A stretch of DNA of 64,000 bases from an uncultured Bacilli bacterium (GCA_947585665.1 CANPXE010000004.1:46582-110581), one strand, 5' to 3'. Positions 32,999 to 41,410 are shown, counted from the first letter of the stretch. Numbers and translations: made by a program. Notes: generated by a model from the sequence alone, not told the origin.

Positions 32999-33952
32999 AT
33001 GAAAAAAACAATAATGTTTATAATTATGTTATTTGCGTGTGTGCTATTAATGCCAAGTGTATATGCTGATGATGGTGAATATGCTACAGTTGAAGATATT
33101 ACTAATCAAGACACTTTAAAAACTGGGAAGAATGGAGTACTAACAGGAGAAGGAACAAATGAAGTTACTTTAACCTATAGTGAAGCAGCATTTGAAATAC
33201 TAGCTACAGGTGATGTTGTTGGACGTCCTAATAACAAAGCTTTTGTTGGTATTCATATTACAATGCCATCAGGATCAAAGGAAATTAAAATAACGACTCA
33301 AAGTCCAAATTATGTGGACGATATGGGTGAACAACAATCTTTTGATAAGTACTTTGGATTTGATGAAAATGATTTAAAAACTGCTTCTAAAAATAAAAAT
33401 GGTGTTTTAAAACGTACTTATGTGTTGAGTTGGAAAGAAAGTAACGAAACACAAATGACGCAAACTATTAACATTGTTATTGAACCAGAGCAAATTGCTG
33501 TATTCCAAGAAGGTCAATATGATGCTGAAGATAATTCAAAAGCTCTTTGGAATGAAGAAAAATGGAGTGAAGAAGTCCCAAAAATACATTTAACACTAAT
33601 ACCGGTTGTAGATGGAAAAGAAGTTAAACTTGAGGAAGATGTTGCACCAGAAGTCCCTGTTAACTATACTTTTAACTCAACTGATGTAAAAGCATTAGAA
33701 GAATCAGTTATTGAAGAATTAAAAGATACTAAGGTTAAGTTTGTAGGTTTCTATACTGATGCTAAATTAACAAACAAATATGATTGGACAACTAAAGAAG
33801 CAGACTTAACAGTTTATATGGCATTTGAAACAATTAAAGATGAAACAAACCCAGCAACAGGTGATAACTTATTAACTTATGTAGCATCAAGCGTAGTTGC
33901 TTTAACTGGTGCATTAGGAACAACTCTTTACTTAAAAAAAGTAAATGCTTAA
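32999..33952 (+). CDS. Cell-wall-anchored surface protein with InlB-type repeat (paralogue)
   Basis: 317 residues. The signal peptide is MKKTIMFIIMLFACVLLMPS followed by VYA. The first domain and the terminal InlB-like unit (VKFVGFYTDAKLTNKYDW, DLTVYMAF) match the preceding gene in order. The sorting signal is NPATGDNLLTY with a hydrophobic helix and LKKVNA. The two proteins share both ends strongly but the middle is diverged, suggesting tandem duplication with selection on exposed parts. ATG 32999 follows GAAGGGAG. Preceded by a poly-G promoter and followed by an identical-type terminator. Confidence 0.8.
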   Translation: MKKTIMFIIMLFACVLLMPSVYADDGEYATVEDITNQDTLKTGKNGVLTGEGTNEVTLTYSEAAFEILATGDVVGRPNNKAFVGIHITMPSGSKEIKITTQSPNYVDDMGEQQSFDKYFGFDENDLKTASKNKNGVLKRTYVLSWKESNETQMTQTINIVIEPEQIAVFQEGQYDAEDNSKALWNEEKWSEEVPKIHLTLIPVVDGKEVKLEEDVAPEVPVNYTFNSTDVKALEESVIEELKDTKVKFVGFYTDAKLTNKYDWTTKEADLTVYMAFETIKDETNPATGDNLLTYVASSVVALTGALGTTLYLKKVNA

Positions 33953-33964
33953 TTAATGAGGTTT

Positions 33965-33992
33965 AGGAATAGTTGATACTATTCCTTTTTTA
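33965..33992 (+). terminator. Terminator after surface protein 32999
   Basis: Stem AGGAATAG / CTATTCCT, loop TTGATA, T run. A copy of the terminator at 32864. Confidence 0.88.
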
Positions 33993-34072
33993 TTGATGAA
34001 TTTGTACTATAAAATGGACAATAATTGTATTTAATGATAAAATAATATTAATAATAGTAAAGGAGTGAGAAA

Positions 34073-34327
34073 ATGGAAAATAATAAAAATGTTGAAGAGA
34101 CTAAATTAACAAAAAAAGAAAGTAATCAATTGGCTATTTGTGGAGTTTTGCTTGGCGTTGGACTTTTCTTTGCTGGTATAATTTGTTCAGTTGTATCGCT
34201 TTGTTTATCTTTGCAAATTCAAAAGAAGAGCGGTGCTAAAACAACAGTTGTTGTCCTATCGATTATTGAAATCATTATGAGCATTATAAGTATCATTTAT
34301 GTATGGAAACAAAATGGCATTATTTAA
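34073..34327 (+). CDS. Small two-helix membrane protein, unknown
   Basis: 84 residues with a charged N-terminus (about 1-22) and two hydrophobic segments (about 23-46 and 58-78) separated by a basic loop QKKSGAK. No family recognised with confidence; the plan resembles DUF4190-like small membrane proteins. ATG 34073 is preceded by a strong AAAGGAGTG. It has its own terminator, so it is probably monocistronic. Confidence 0.7.
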   Translation: MENNKNVEETKLTKKESNQLAICGVLLGVGLFFAGIICSVVSLCLSLQIQKKSGAKTTVVVLSIIEIIMSIISIIYVWKQNGII

Positions 34328-34337
34328 TGCCTTTTTA
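34316..34337 (+). terminator. Terminator after the 34073 gene
   Basis: Stem GGCATT / AATGCC with loop ATTT followed by five Ts; it overlaps the end of the coding region. Confidence 0.8.
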
Positions 34338-34439
34338 TTTGCAATAATTTATGTATAATAGTGTCGTACAACAATAAATACTATTGATTTATGTTGCTTT
34401 TGCTATTAAAATATAATTAGAATATGTGAGGGGATAAGC

Positions 34440-36011
34440 ATGAATGGAAAGAAAACAATATTATTTTTAGCTAATGGCTTTGGAATGGAAGCAAAAGATT
34501 CTTATAGTTTAGGTGATGATCTAATTCCGACAGTTACCAAATTGAGTCAAGAATACATGTTTTGTGGACTTGAAGCTAATGGTAAAGAGTGTGGCTTTAC
34601 TAAGAATCAAGTAAGTACTTATCAAACAGGATACTCTTGTTTTTCTAGTGGTGGATATATTGATCTAGCTGTTAGAAGTATGGATAAAAGAATTGCCGAA
34701 GGAAACTTCATTGATGAGAAAATGATTAGTAGTATTGATTTTGCTGTTAAGAATAAATCAAAAATGCATATTTTCTTTATGATAGGTGATAAATTTTCTT
34801 ATACGACAGGGGATCAATTGAGTGCTTTTGTTAAAAAATGTATGGAAATGCAAGTAAAAGAAGTATGCTTACATCTATTTATTGGTTATAATAGTGAGCG
34901 TGGCCTAAAAGAAGCAAAAAATTCTATTAAAGCTATAACAAGAATTACAGCTGATTATGATAACGTTAATATATCTTTGATTGTTGGAGTTGATTTAGTA
35001 AGCGATTCAACACCAGTTACGAATCTTGCTAAACTATATAAGATTGCGACAACATCTATTGGTGAGACTTGGTCAGACTGGCAAGAATTATTTGATACAA
35101 GATATAAAAATGGTATCCCTGATGAACAAATTACACCATTCTTAACAAAACGAAGAGTTCTTTTTGAAAGTAATGATAGTATTTTTATCTTTAACTATGA
35201 ACCAATGCCTATAACAAGATATTTGAGTATCATCATTAATCCAACACAATTATTTAATGTTGATACTAATCCGACTAATATTAAGATTACGTCTTTATTA
35301 CCAATTAAAGAAAACACAACACTTGCTCATGCTTATGAATATGATGTTCCAGAATTATATTTTACTAGGGACTTGGAAAAATTAAATAAAAAAGTAACGC
35401 TTATTGCTGATAGCACAAGAGCTGGTTATATAAATAGTGTTTTAAATGGTGGTCGTAATGAAATAAGTCCATATTTAAATACTAAATCTGTTAAGATAAA
35501 TAATGATTATTTTGCAGAAATGACCCAAATATTATTAAATGAGATTAAAGATGGTCAAAATGAATTTATTATTGTTGATTTTAATGTTTTAAATGATTAT
35601 AAAAAAGGTGATATTGAAAAATTAAAGTTCAATTTTGGACAAATGGATAAAGCCTTACGCAAAGTTTATGAATATACTTATCCTAATCATCATATGCTAA
35701 TTTTCACTTCTCTTTATGGTGTTAAAGAGGAAACGGAAGTAGAAGATCAAAAAGTTTTAATCAATTATGCTAATCGTGTTCCATTTATTGTTGTTGATGA
35801 TGTTTATAGTAAAAATACGGCAATGATGGGTGGAGTTGCCATTGATTTGATTTCGCAAACACTTCTATATTTGATGGGTGATAAGAGTCGTAAAACAATC
35901 ATAATGTTACATAATAAGAGCAAAAAGGGTGGTAACAAATTAAATTTAATATTAATATTGGGTGCTATAATTTTTGCTGTTATATATTTTGTGTTTATGC
36001 TAATGAAATAG
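34440..36011 (+). CDS. Membrane-anchored iPGM-like pseudoenzyme
   Basis: 523 residues with the overall order of cofactor-independent phosphoglycerate mutase (alkaline phosphatase superfamily). The N-terminal strand KKTILFLANGFG aligns with the metal motif DGWG. A VKEVCLHLFIGYNSERG segment aligns with the iPGM insert domain, and VLNGGRNE (N336-R339) with FFNGGRE. Key residues are lost: D becomes N12, the SEVGH nucleophile region reads NQVSTYQTG, the DMVGH region reads NDYKKG and the TADHGN region reads TSLYGV. A C-terminal membrane helix (about 500-520) is unusual for iPGM. It is therefore probably non-catalytic and tail-anchored. ATG 34440 follows GAGGGG. Confidence 0.72.
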   Translation: MNGKKTILFLANGFGMEAKDSYSLGDDLIPTVTKLSQEYMFCGLEANGKECGFTKNQVSTYQTGYSCFSSGGYIDLAVRSMDKRIAEGNFIDEKMISSIDFAVKNKSKMHIFFMIGDKFSYTTGDQLSAFVKKCMEMQVKEVCLHLFIGYNSERGLKEAKNSIKAITRITADYDNVNISLIVGVDLVSDSTPVTNLAKLYKIATTSIGETWSDWQELFDTRYKNGIPDEQITPFLTKRRVLFESNDSIFIFNYEPMPITRYLSIIINPTQLFNVDTNPTNIKITSLLPIKENTTLAHAYEYDVPELYFTRDLEKLNKKVTLIADSTRAGYINSVLNGGRNEISPYLNTKSVKINNDYFAEMTQILLNEIKDGQNEFIIVDFNVLNDYKKGDIEKLKFNFGQMDKALRKVYEYTYPNHHMLIFTSLYGVKEETEVEDQKVLINYANRVPFIVVDDVYSKNTAMMGGVAIDLISQTLLYLMGDKSRKTIIMLHNKSKKGGNKLNLILILGAIIFAVIYFVFMLMK

Positions 36012-36021
36012 GGATGATTTT

Positions 36022-36564
36022 ATGAATAAAGAAGAAGTAAATACAACTTTTTGGCTAAGCATTGTGACGTCGTCTTTCTTCACAATATTTGGTTTGTTCT
36101 TACTATTTAGACCAGATGCAACAGTAACTTTTGTTTCTAGGTCAATTGCTATTATTTTAGCTTTTGTTTGCTTGTTTGGTTTATATAAATATTTAACTAG
36201 AGAGAATAAGACAAAAAAATTTGATATAAGTATTATCTATAGTATAATATCTTTAATTACTGCTTTAGTAGTCTTTTTCTATCCAACTATTATTAAAGGT
36301 TTTATTCCTATTACTGTTGGTATATTACTAATACTAAATACTTTATTAAAAATAGGTTCTTTAAAACAATTAAAGAAAGATAAGGCAAAGGATTTTGGTG
36401 TTACTTTACTTCTTTTTATAATAATGATTATTTTAGGTGTTATTTTAGTTTTAGATCCTTTACAGACAGTCTTAAATATGTTTCAATTCTTAGGAATAAT
36501 TTTAACTTTTTATGCTGTTTTAGATGTAACGATGTGTTATTTATTTAAAAATAATATTAATTAG
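36022..36564 (+). CDS. DUF308/HdeD-like membrane protein
   Basis: 180 residues with about six hydrophobic segments arranged in pairs, separated by short polar turns (LFRPDATVTFVS, FFYPTIIKGFIP, VLDPLQTVLNMF). This triplicated two-helix pattern with a conserved Pro fits the DUF308/HdeD family. Function is unknown in Gram-positives. It begins 10 bp after the iPGM-like gene and ends 16 bp before the next start, so these genes form one unit. Confidence 0.65.
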   Translation: MNKEEVNTTFWLSIVTSSFFTIFGLFLLFRPDATVTFVSRSIAIILAFVCLFGLYKYLTRENKTKKFDISIIYSIISLITALVVFFYPTIIKGFIPITVGILLILNTLLKIGSLKQLKKDKAKDFGVTLLLFIIMIILGVILVLDPLQTVLNMFQFLGIILTFYAVLDVTMCYLFKNNIN

Positions 36565-36580
36565 TGTGTGGAGGTGCTTT

Positions 36581-36853
36581 ATGGTTGAAAATATTAATTT
36601 AATGACATTTATTTATATTTTAATTATTGCTTTATTAATAGTTCTAATAGTGTTATCAATAAAAGCTATCTTTTTAGTAAAAGATGTTAATGATACATTA
36701 GATGACTTAAATTATAAGTTACATTCTCTAGATGGCATCTTTAATATAATTGCTGGGGTTAATAATGCTTTAAACTCTGTAAACGATAAGATTACAACAG
36801 CGGTTGGGACGGGAATTCGCACTATTAAGAGATGGCATGATAAGAAGGATTAG
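36581..36853 (+). CDS. Small membrane protein, DUF948-like
   Basis: 90 residues: an N-terminal hydrophobic helix (about 8-30), then a polar helical region (DVNDTLDDLNYKLHSLDGIF) and a basic end. The layout (one helix, then spaced Leu/Val coiled region) resembles DUF948 proteins such as YtxG-type general stress proteins. ATG 36581 follows GGAGGTG; an upstream in-frame GTG at 36566 precedes that site. The function is not known. Confidence 0.6.
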   Translation: MVENINLMTFIYILIIALLIVLIVLSIKAIFLVKDVNDTLDDLNYKLHSLDGIFNIIAGVNNALNSVNDKITTAVGTGIRTIKRWHDKKD

Positions 36854-36857
36854 AATT

Positions 36858-37160
36858 ATGAAAATTACTAATGAAGAAAAGATGGCTCTTTATCGTAAAA
36901 GACAATATCTTAGAATAGGTATTATTATCTTTAGTCTTTTGACCATTATCTTAGCTGTTTTATCATTAGCTATTCATTTGGGAGTAGGCTATAGCATAAT
37001 CACTTTTGTCATTACGACCATTCTCATGAAGATGTTTGAAAAGACAACAATCATTTTCTATGGTGAAGATAAAAAGAGTGATACTTCCAAGAGAAGTGCT
37101 AAAAAGCCAAAAGAAAAGAAAAAAACAGATAAAAAAACTAATAAAAAACTAAAAAAATAA
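36858..37160 (+). CDS. Small membrane protein with Lys-rich tail
   Basis: 100 residues. Two hydrophobic segments (about 17-37 and 42-60) precede a C-terminal tail composed largely of Lys, Ser, Pro and Thr (KKPKEKKKTDKKTNKKL). The very basic tail might contact acidic wall polymer, phospholipid or nucleic acid; that is inference. ATG 36858 follows AGAAGGA, 4 bp after the preceding stop. It is the last gene of the unit before the infC leader promoter. Confidence 0.65.
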   Translation: MKITNEEKMALYRKRQYLRIGIIIFSLLTIILAVLSLAIHLGVGYSIITFVITTILMKMFEKTTIIFYGEDKKSDTSKRSAKKPKEKKKTDKKTNKKLKK

Positions 37161-37168
37161 ACTTTTTG

Positions 37169-37197
37169 TTGACTTTTAATGGGAAAATACATATAAT
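37169..37197 (+). promoter_or_regulatory. Sigma-A promoter of the infC-rpmI-rplT operon
   Basis: TTGACT (37169-37174), 17 bp, TATAAT (37192-37197). It is followed by a roughly 150-nt untranslated leader. Confidence 0.85.
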
Positions 37198-37204
37198 TAT
37201 CAAT

Positions 37205-37340
37205 GTAAATAAAAAAAGGAAAGCGATGTACCTACATCCACCTGATTGCGAATAGTGATAGGTAAAGGGCCATAGAGTTAATAATTTAGATTATTTTTTA
37301 TGGATATAAGTAGGTACAAATACCTACTTTTTATTATTTA
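37205..37340 (+). ncRNA. Ribosomal protein L20 leader (infC operon autoregulatory RNA)
   Basis: The leader between the promoter and infC contains GTACCTAC (37228-37235) and a later GTAGGTAC (37310-37317), which are exact complements. GTAGGTAC can instead pair with TACCTACTT (37321-37329) to make a terminator. This mutually exclusive pairing is the known design of the Firmicutes L20 leader, in which excess L20 binds the leader and causes early termination. I identified it from position and pairing, not from a covariance search. Confidence 0.75.
37308..37333 (+). terminator. Conditional terminator in the L20 leader
   Basis: Stem AAGTAGGTA / TACCTACTT with a four-base CAAA loop, followed by Ts. 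The 5' arm also pairs with GTACCTAC at 37228-37235. Confidence 0.8.
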
Positions 37341-37355
37341 ATGGAGGTGTTTCTT

Positions 37356-37880
37356 ATAGCAAGTTCAAAAAACAATTTGTTAATTAATGAACAAATTAAA
37401 GTAAGTCAAGTTTTATTAATTGGCCCTAATGGTGAGCAAGTAGGAGTGAAGTCTTGTCAAGATGCTTTGACTTTAGCGACTTATGCGGGGTTGGATTTGG
37501 TTCTAATCAATCCTAATGGTAATCCCCCTGTATGTAAAATAATGGATTATAATAAGTATAAGTATGAAAGAGCTAAAAAAGAAAAGGATGCTTTAAAGAA
37601 GCAACGTGCATCTTTATCAGAAACAAAAGAGTTTAGATTGTCACCAACTATTGATGTTGGAGATATTGAGACTAAACTTAAAAACGTTACTAAGTATCTT
37701 CAAAAAGGAGACAAGATTAAATTATCTATTCGCTTTAAAGGACGTCAAATGGCGCATACTGATTTAGGAAAAGAAGTCCTAATTAAGTTCGCTGCCCGAC
37801 TAGAAGATATTGCTGAAATAGAACAACAACCAAAACTTGATGGAAAAAGTATGACTATGTTATTAACGCCAAAGAAATAG
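37356..37880 (+). CDS. infC: Translation initiation factor IF-3
   Basis: Binds the 30S subunit, prevents 50S joining and checks the start codon. It contains LINEQIKVSQVLLIGPNG at the start of the N domain, PPVCKIMDYNKYKYE, the linker KEKDALKKQRAS, and the C domain EFRLSPTIDVGD and IRFKGRQMAH. I place the start at an AUA codon (37356-37358): GGAGGTG (37343-37349) is ideally spaced from it, whereas the in-frame ATG at 37341 overlaps the ribosome site. infC in other bacteria commonly uses a rare AUU/AUA/AUC start that is read poorly when IF-3 is abundant. The resulting length, 174 residues, fits. First gene of infC-rpmI-rplT. Confidence 0.9.
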   Translation: MASSKNNLLINEQIKVSQVLLIGPNGEQVGVKSCQDALTLATYAGLDLVLINPNGNPPVCKIMDYNKYKYERAKKEKDALKKQRASLSETKEFRLSPTIDVGDIETKLKNVTKYLQKGDKIKLSIRFKGRQMAHTDLGKEVLIKFAARLEDIAEIEQQPKLDGKSMTMLLTPKK

Positions 37881-37893
37881 AGGAGGAAAAAAT

Positions 37894-38085
37894 ATGCCTA
37901 AATTAAAAACACATAAAGGATTAAAAAAAGTGTTAAATGTAAGAAAAAGTGGAACAATTACTATTGGAAGACCTGGTTCACGTCATAATACCGGAAGTAA
38001 GAGTCAATCATATAATAGAAAGAATCGTAATGGATCAGTATTATCAAAAGCTGATACTAACAGATTGAAGAATATTATTAAATAG
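37894..38085 (+). CDS. rpmI: 50S ribosomal protein L35 (bL35)
   Basis: 63 residues, very basic, beginning MPKLKTHKGLKKVLN, with GSRHNTGSKSQSYNRK in the middle. Length and pattern fit L35. Strong AGAGGAGG ribosome site. It lies 13 bp after infC and 17 bp before rplT, the standard infC-rpmI-rplT order. Confidence 0.95.
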   Translation: MPKLKTHKGLKKVLNVRKSGTITIGRPGSRHNTGSKSQSYNRKNRNGSVLSKADTNRLKNIIK

Positions 38086-38102
38086 TGTAGGAGGGAAAGA
38101 AA

Positions 38103-38729
38103 ATGACAAGAGTTAAGAATGGAGTTACTACTAAAGCCCGTCATAAAAAAGTTTTAAAAGCCGCTAGAGGTTATTTTGGTAGTAAACATAGACTATATAA
38201 GACGGCTAAAGAACAATTGATGCATTCAGGACAATATGCATTCCGTGATCGTAAACAAAAGAAGAGAGATTTCCGTAAATTATGGATTACAAGAATTAAT
38301 GCTGCTTGCCGTGAAAATGAAATCAGTTATTCAAGATTTATTGAAGGTTTGACAAAAGCTGGAGTAGATATCAATAGAAAGATGTTATCTGAAATCGCTA
38401 TTAATGATCCAAAAGCATTTAGTGAATTAGTTAAGACAGCTAAAGAAGGACTAGAAGGAAAAGCCAAAAGAGAAGATAAAACAGTAAAGAATGAAATTGT
38501 TAAAGGAACTAAAAAAGAAGTAAAAGAAGAAAAAGTAGAGAAAAAAGAAGTTAAAAAGGAAGTTAAAGAAGAAAAAAAGGAACCAGTTAAAAAGACTGCA
38601 CCTAAAAAAGAAGAAAAGAAAGATTTAAGTACTCTAAGTGTTGCTGAATTAAAAGAAATGGCAACAAAAAAAGGTGTTGAAGGTGCATCAAAAATGAAAA
38701 AAGCTGAATTATTAGAGGCTTTAAAATAA
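38103..38729 (+). CDS. rplT: 50S ribosomal protein L20 with Rho-N/SAP-like C-terminal extension
   Basis: Residues 1-118 are ordinary bL20 ([20 protein letters not shown], then [11 protein letters not shown]), which organises 23S rRNA and represses its own operon through the leader. L20 normally ends near residue 118; here it continues for about 90 residues. The extension is a Lys/Glu/Val-rich linker (about 119-170) followed by a small helical unit [30 protein letters not shown], which looks like a Rho N-terminal/SAP-type nucleic-acid-binding helix-extended-loop-helix. Ribosomal protein S2, two genes downstream, ends in the same kind of tail. The ribosome site AGGAGGG precedes ATG 38103. Confidence 0.95.
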   Translation: MTRVKNGVTTKARHKKVLKAARGYFGSKHRLYKTAKEQLMHSGQYAFRDRKQKKRDFRKLWITRINAACRENEISYSRFIEGLTKAGVDINRKMLSEIAINDPKAFSELVKTAKEGLEGKAKREDKTVKNEIVKGTKKEVKEEKVEKKEVKKEVKEEKKEPVKKTAPKKEEKKDLSTLSVAELKEMATKKGVEGASKMKKAELLEALK

Positions 38730-38819
38730 TAAACATATTAATGGATTGATTTACCTAGTGCCTAATTGGTGGTAAGTTTTAGAAGTTAATAAGTGTATAA
38801 CGAAAAGGAGAAAATAAAA

Positions 38820-39788
38820 ATGACAGTAGTTTCAATGAATTATTTATTAGAAGCAGGTGTACAATTCGGACACCAAAGAAGAAGATGGAATCCAAAGATG
38901 AAAGAATATATCTTTACATCTCGTGATGACATTTATATAATCGATTTACAAAAGACCGTTAAAAAACTTGAAGAAGCTTATGACGCTATGAAAGTTATAG
39001 CTGAAAATGAAGGAAAAGTACTATTTGTTGGTACTAAAAAACAAGCTCAAGAAGCAGCTGAAGAATCTGCTATGAGAACAGGAATGTATTTTGTTAACGA
39101 AAGATGGTTAGGGGGAACTTTAACTAACTTTAAGACAATTCGTTCAAGAGTTAAGAGAATGGAAGAAATCGAAAATATGGAAAAAGATGGTATCTTCGAT
39201 TTATTACCAAAAAAAGAAGTTATTAAAATTAGAAAAGAATACGATAAGTTAAACAAGAACTTAAGAGGAATTAGAGAGATGAAGAAACTTCCTGATGCTC
39301 TTGTTATCGTTGATCCTAAAAAAGAAGAAATTGCTATTAAAGAAGCAAGAATTTTAAATATTCCTGTATTTGGAGTTGTTGATACAAACTGTGATCCTGA
39401 CATGGTTGATTATGTCATTCCAGGAAATGATGATGCTGTAAGAAGTGTTAAATTAATGATTGGTGTATTAACTAATGCTATTTGTGAAGTTCTTGGTAAA
39501 GAAGTAATTGATTTCATTACTGAAGAAGACAAGGCTCCAAAAAAAGAAGAGACAACTAAAAAAGCTAAGAAAGAAGAAACAGAAGAAGAAGTTGTTGAAG
39601 AAGTAAAAGAAGAAAAGAAAGAGAAAAAAGAAGTTAAAAAGGAAGTTAAAGAAGAAAAAGAGGAAGTAAAAAAAGACGTTGACTATGCTAGTATGACTTT
39701 AACTGAATTAAAAGAAGTTGCTAAAGAACAGGGTGTTAAAGGTTACTCTAAAATGAAAAAAGAAGAATTAATTAGTAATTTAAAATAG
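38820..39788 (+). CDS. rpsB: 30S ribosomal protein S2 with Rho-N/SAP-like C-terminal extension
   Basis: 322 residues. Residues 1 to about 235 are uS2: [39 protein letters not shown] and [13 protein letters not shown]. After residue about 240 a Glu/Lys-rich linker leads to [28 protein letters not shown], the same Rho-N/SAP-like module as on L20. ATG 38820 follows AAAGGAG; the upstream in-frame start at 38793 is in leader sequence. The 90-nt gap from rplT contains an imperfect hairpin (TTACC...GGTAA at about 38750-38775) that may belong to an S2 leader, unproven. Followed by tsf in the usual order. Confidence 0.94.
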   Translation: MTVVSMNYLLEAGVQFGHQRRRWNPKMKEYIFTSRDDIYIIDLQKTVKKLEEAYDAMKVIAENEGKVLFVGTKKQAQEAAEESAMRTGMYFVNERWLGGTLTNFKTIRSRVKRMEEIENMEKDGIFDLLPKKEVIKIRKEYDKLNKNLRGIREMKKLPDALVIVDPKKEEIAIKEARILNIPVFGVVDTNCDPDMVDYVIPGNDDAVRSVKLMIGVLTNAICEVLGKEVIDFITEEDKAPKKEETTKKAKKEETEEEVVEEVKEEKKEKKEVKKEVKEEKEEVKKDVDYASMTLTELKEVAKEQGVKGYSKMKKEELISNLK

Positions 39789-39797
39789 GAGGATACT

Positions 39798-40670
39798 ATG
39801 TTTAGTGCAAATGATGTAAAGACTTTAAGAGAAAAAACAGGAGCTGGAATGCTTGATTGTAAAAAAGCTCTTGATGAAACAAAAGGGGATATGGATGCAG
39901 CTGTTGACTATTTAAGAGAAAAAGGAATTGCTAAAGCTGCTAAAAAAGAAGCAAGAATTGCTGCTGAAGGTTTAACAGAGATGCTAGTTGAAGGTAATCG
40001 TGCTGTTATCGTTGAAGTTAATTCTGAAACAGATTTCGTTGCTAAAAATGAAGAGTTTAAAAAGTTTATTCAAACTATTTCTAAAGTTATTTTAGAAAAC
40101 AATCCTAAGACAATGGAAGAAGCAATGGAGTTAAAGACTGAAGAAGGAACAATTAGTGAATACTTAATTGCTTTAGTTGCTAAGATTGGTGAAAAGATCA
40201 GTTTTAGAAGATTCCAAGTAGTTGAAAAGACTGATAAAGATATCTTTGGATGCTACTCACATATGGGTGGAAGAATTAGTGTTATTACTGTTCTAGAAGG
40301 TGCTAATGAAGATGTAGCAAAAGATGTTAGTATGCATGTTGCTGCCATGAATCCAGGATATTTAAAACGTGAAGATGTACCAGAAGATGTTATTGAACAC
40401 GAACGTGGAATCATTAAAGAACAAGCTATCAATGAAGGAAAACCTGCTGATATAGCTGAAAAGATGGTTGCTGGTCGTATCAATAAGTACTATAAAGAAG
40501 TATGTCTATTAGAACAACCATTTGTTAAAGATCCTGATGTTACTGTTGAAGCATTTGTTAAAAACAATGGTGGTGTATTAAAATCAATGGTTCGTTATGA
40601 AGTTGGTGAAGGAATTGAAAAACGTCAAGAAAACTTTGCTGATGAAGTAATGAGTCAAATAAATGGATAA
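39798..40670 (+). CDS. tsf: Elongation factor Ts
   Basis: Nucleotide exchange factor for EF-Tu. 290 residues. It starts MFSANDVKTLREKTGAGMLD with the UBA-like domain and DCKKAL, then the NSETDFVAKNEEF core motif that contacts EF-Tu. The C-terminal dimer-like domain includes HVAAMNPGYL. The ribosome site AGGAGG lies in the 9-bp gap after rpsB, so rpsB-tsf is an operon. A terminator follows immediately. Confidence 0.96.
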   Translation: MFSANDVKTLREKTGAGMLDCKKALDETKGDMDAAVDYLREKGIAKAAKKEARIAAEGLTEMLVEGNRAVIVEVNSETDFVAKNEEFKKFIQTISKVILENNPKTMEEAMELKTEEGTISEYLIALVAKIGEKISFRRFQVVEKTDKDIFGCYSHMGGRISVITVLEGANEDVAKDVSMHVAAMNPGYLKREDVPEDVIEHERGIIKEQAINEGKPADIAEKMVAGRINKYYKEVCLLEQPFVKDPDVTVEAFVKNNGGVLKSMVRYEVGEGIEKRQENFADEVMSQING

Positions 40671-40694
40671 GAGTCGTATTATGGCTCTTTTTTT
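40669..40694 (+). terminator. tsf terminator
   Basis: AAGAGTC pairs with GGCTCTT (one G-U pair) and is followed by seven or more Ts; it starts at the stop codon. Confidence 0.8.
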
Positions 40695-40697
40695 GTC

Positions 40698-40726
40698 TTG
40701 AAAAGTAATCTCTTAAATGTTAAAAT
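40698..40726 (+). promoter_or_regulatory. gmk promoter
   Basis: TTGAAA (40698-40703), 17 bp, TAAAAT (40721-40726) with TG at 40718-40719 (extended -10). Confidence 0.65.
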
Positions 40727-40747
40727 GATTAAAATGAAGGTGATAAA

Positions 40748-41410
40748 ATGTCTTTGATTAAATCGAAAAACAAAGGTAATTTAATTATCATATCAGGACC
40801 TAGTGGAGTAGGAAAAGATACAGTTGTAAGTGAATACATTAAGACGCATCAAAATTGTTGGTATTCTATTTCTACAACTTCTAGACCCGTTCGTAAAGGA
40901 GATGTTCCTGGTGAAAGTTATAATTTTGTTACTAAGGAAGAATTTGAAGAATTAATTTCTAAAAACTATTTTTTGGAATATGCTAAATATGTTGGCAATT
41001 ACTATGGAACTCCTAAAAAACCAATTATGGATCATTTAAACAAAGGTTTTGATGTCTTTTTAGTAATTGAAATTCAAGGGGCTATGAAAATAAAAGATTT
41101 AATGCCAGAAGCGGTCTTTATCTTTCTTCTTCCACCTAATTTAAAAACACTTCATAATCGTCTTGAAAAGCGTGGTAGCGAAAATAAAGAAAAAGTTTTA
41201 GCGCGTTTCCGTGAGGCCTATCGTGAAATTAGTGAAGTTACCAAATATAATTATGCTGTTGTAAATGATGAACTTGAAGAGACAATTAAGAAAATGGAAG
41301 CTATTCTAATCTCTGAGAAATGTCGTTGTGATCGTATTGAGGAAGTATCAATAAGTGATGAAGAAGATTATATTCGCTCCTTATTATTAGACGAAGAGTC
41401 TGTCAATTGA
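40748..41410 (+). CDS. gmk: Guanylate kinase
   Basis: Phosphorylates GMP to GDP with ATP. The P-loop GPSGVGKDTVV lies at about residues 18-28, followed by the GMP-binding segment YSISTTSRPVRKGDVPGESY and FLEYAKYVGNYYGTPK, then the lid RLEKRGSENKEKVLAR. 220 residues, close to the usual 205-210, with a short acidic C-terminal addition. ATG 40748 follows GAAGGTG. Own promoter and terminator; stop TGA. Confidence 0.95.
   Translation: MSLIKSKNKGNLIIISGPSGVGKDTVVSEYIKTHQNCWYSISTTSRPVRKGDVPGESYNFVTKEEFEELISKNYFLEYAKYVGNYYGTPKKPIMDHLNKGFDVFLVIEIQGAMKIKDLMPEAVFIFLLPPNLKTLHNRLEKRGSENKEKVLARFREAYREISEVTKYNYAVVNDELEETIKKMEAILISEKCRCDRIEEVSISDEEDYIRSLLLDEESVN

Noticed and set aside
38520..38600. CRISPR-like short repeats in rplT and rpsB
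   Set aside because: They are in-frame Lys/Glu/Val codon repeats without spacers, part of the protein linkers.
38746..38801. TTGATT and TATAAC as an rpsB promoter
   Set aside because: The distance is far too large and no better pair is seen, so rpsB may be read from upstream.
39047..39403. 118-codon minus-strand ORF
   Set aside because: It is fully inside rpsB on the other strand, has no ribosome site and no sensible protein pattern.
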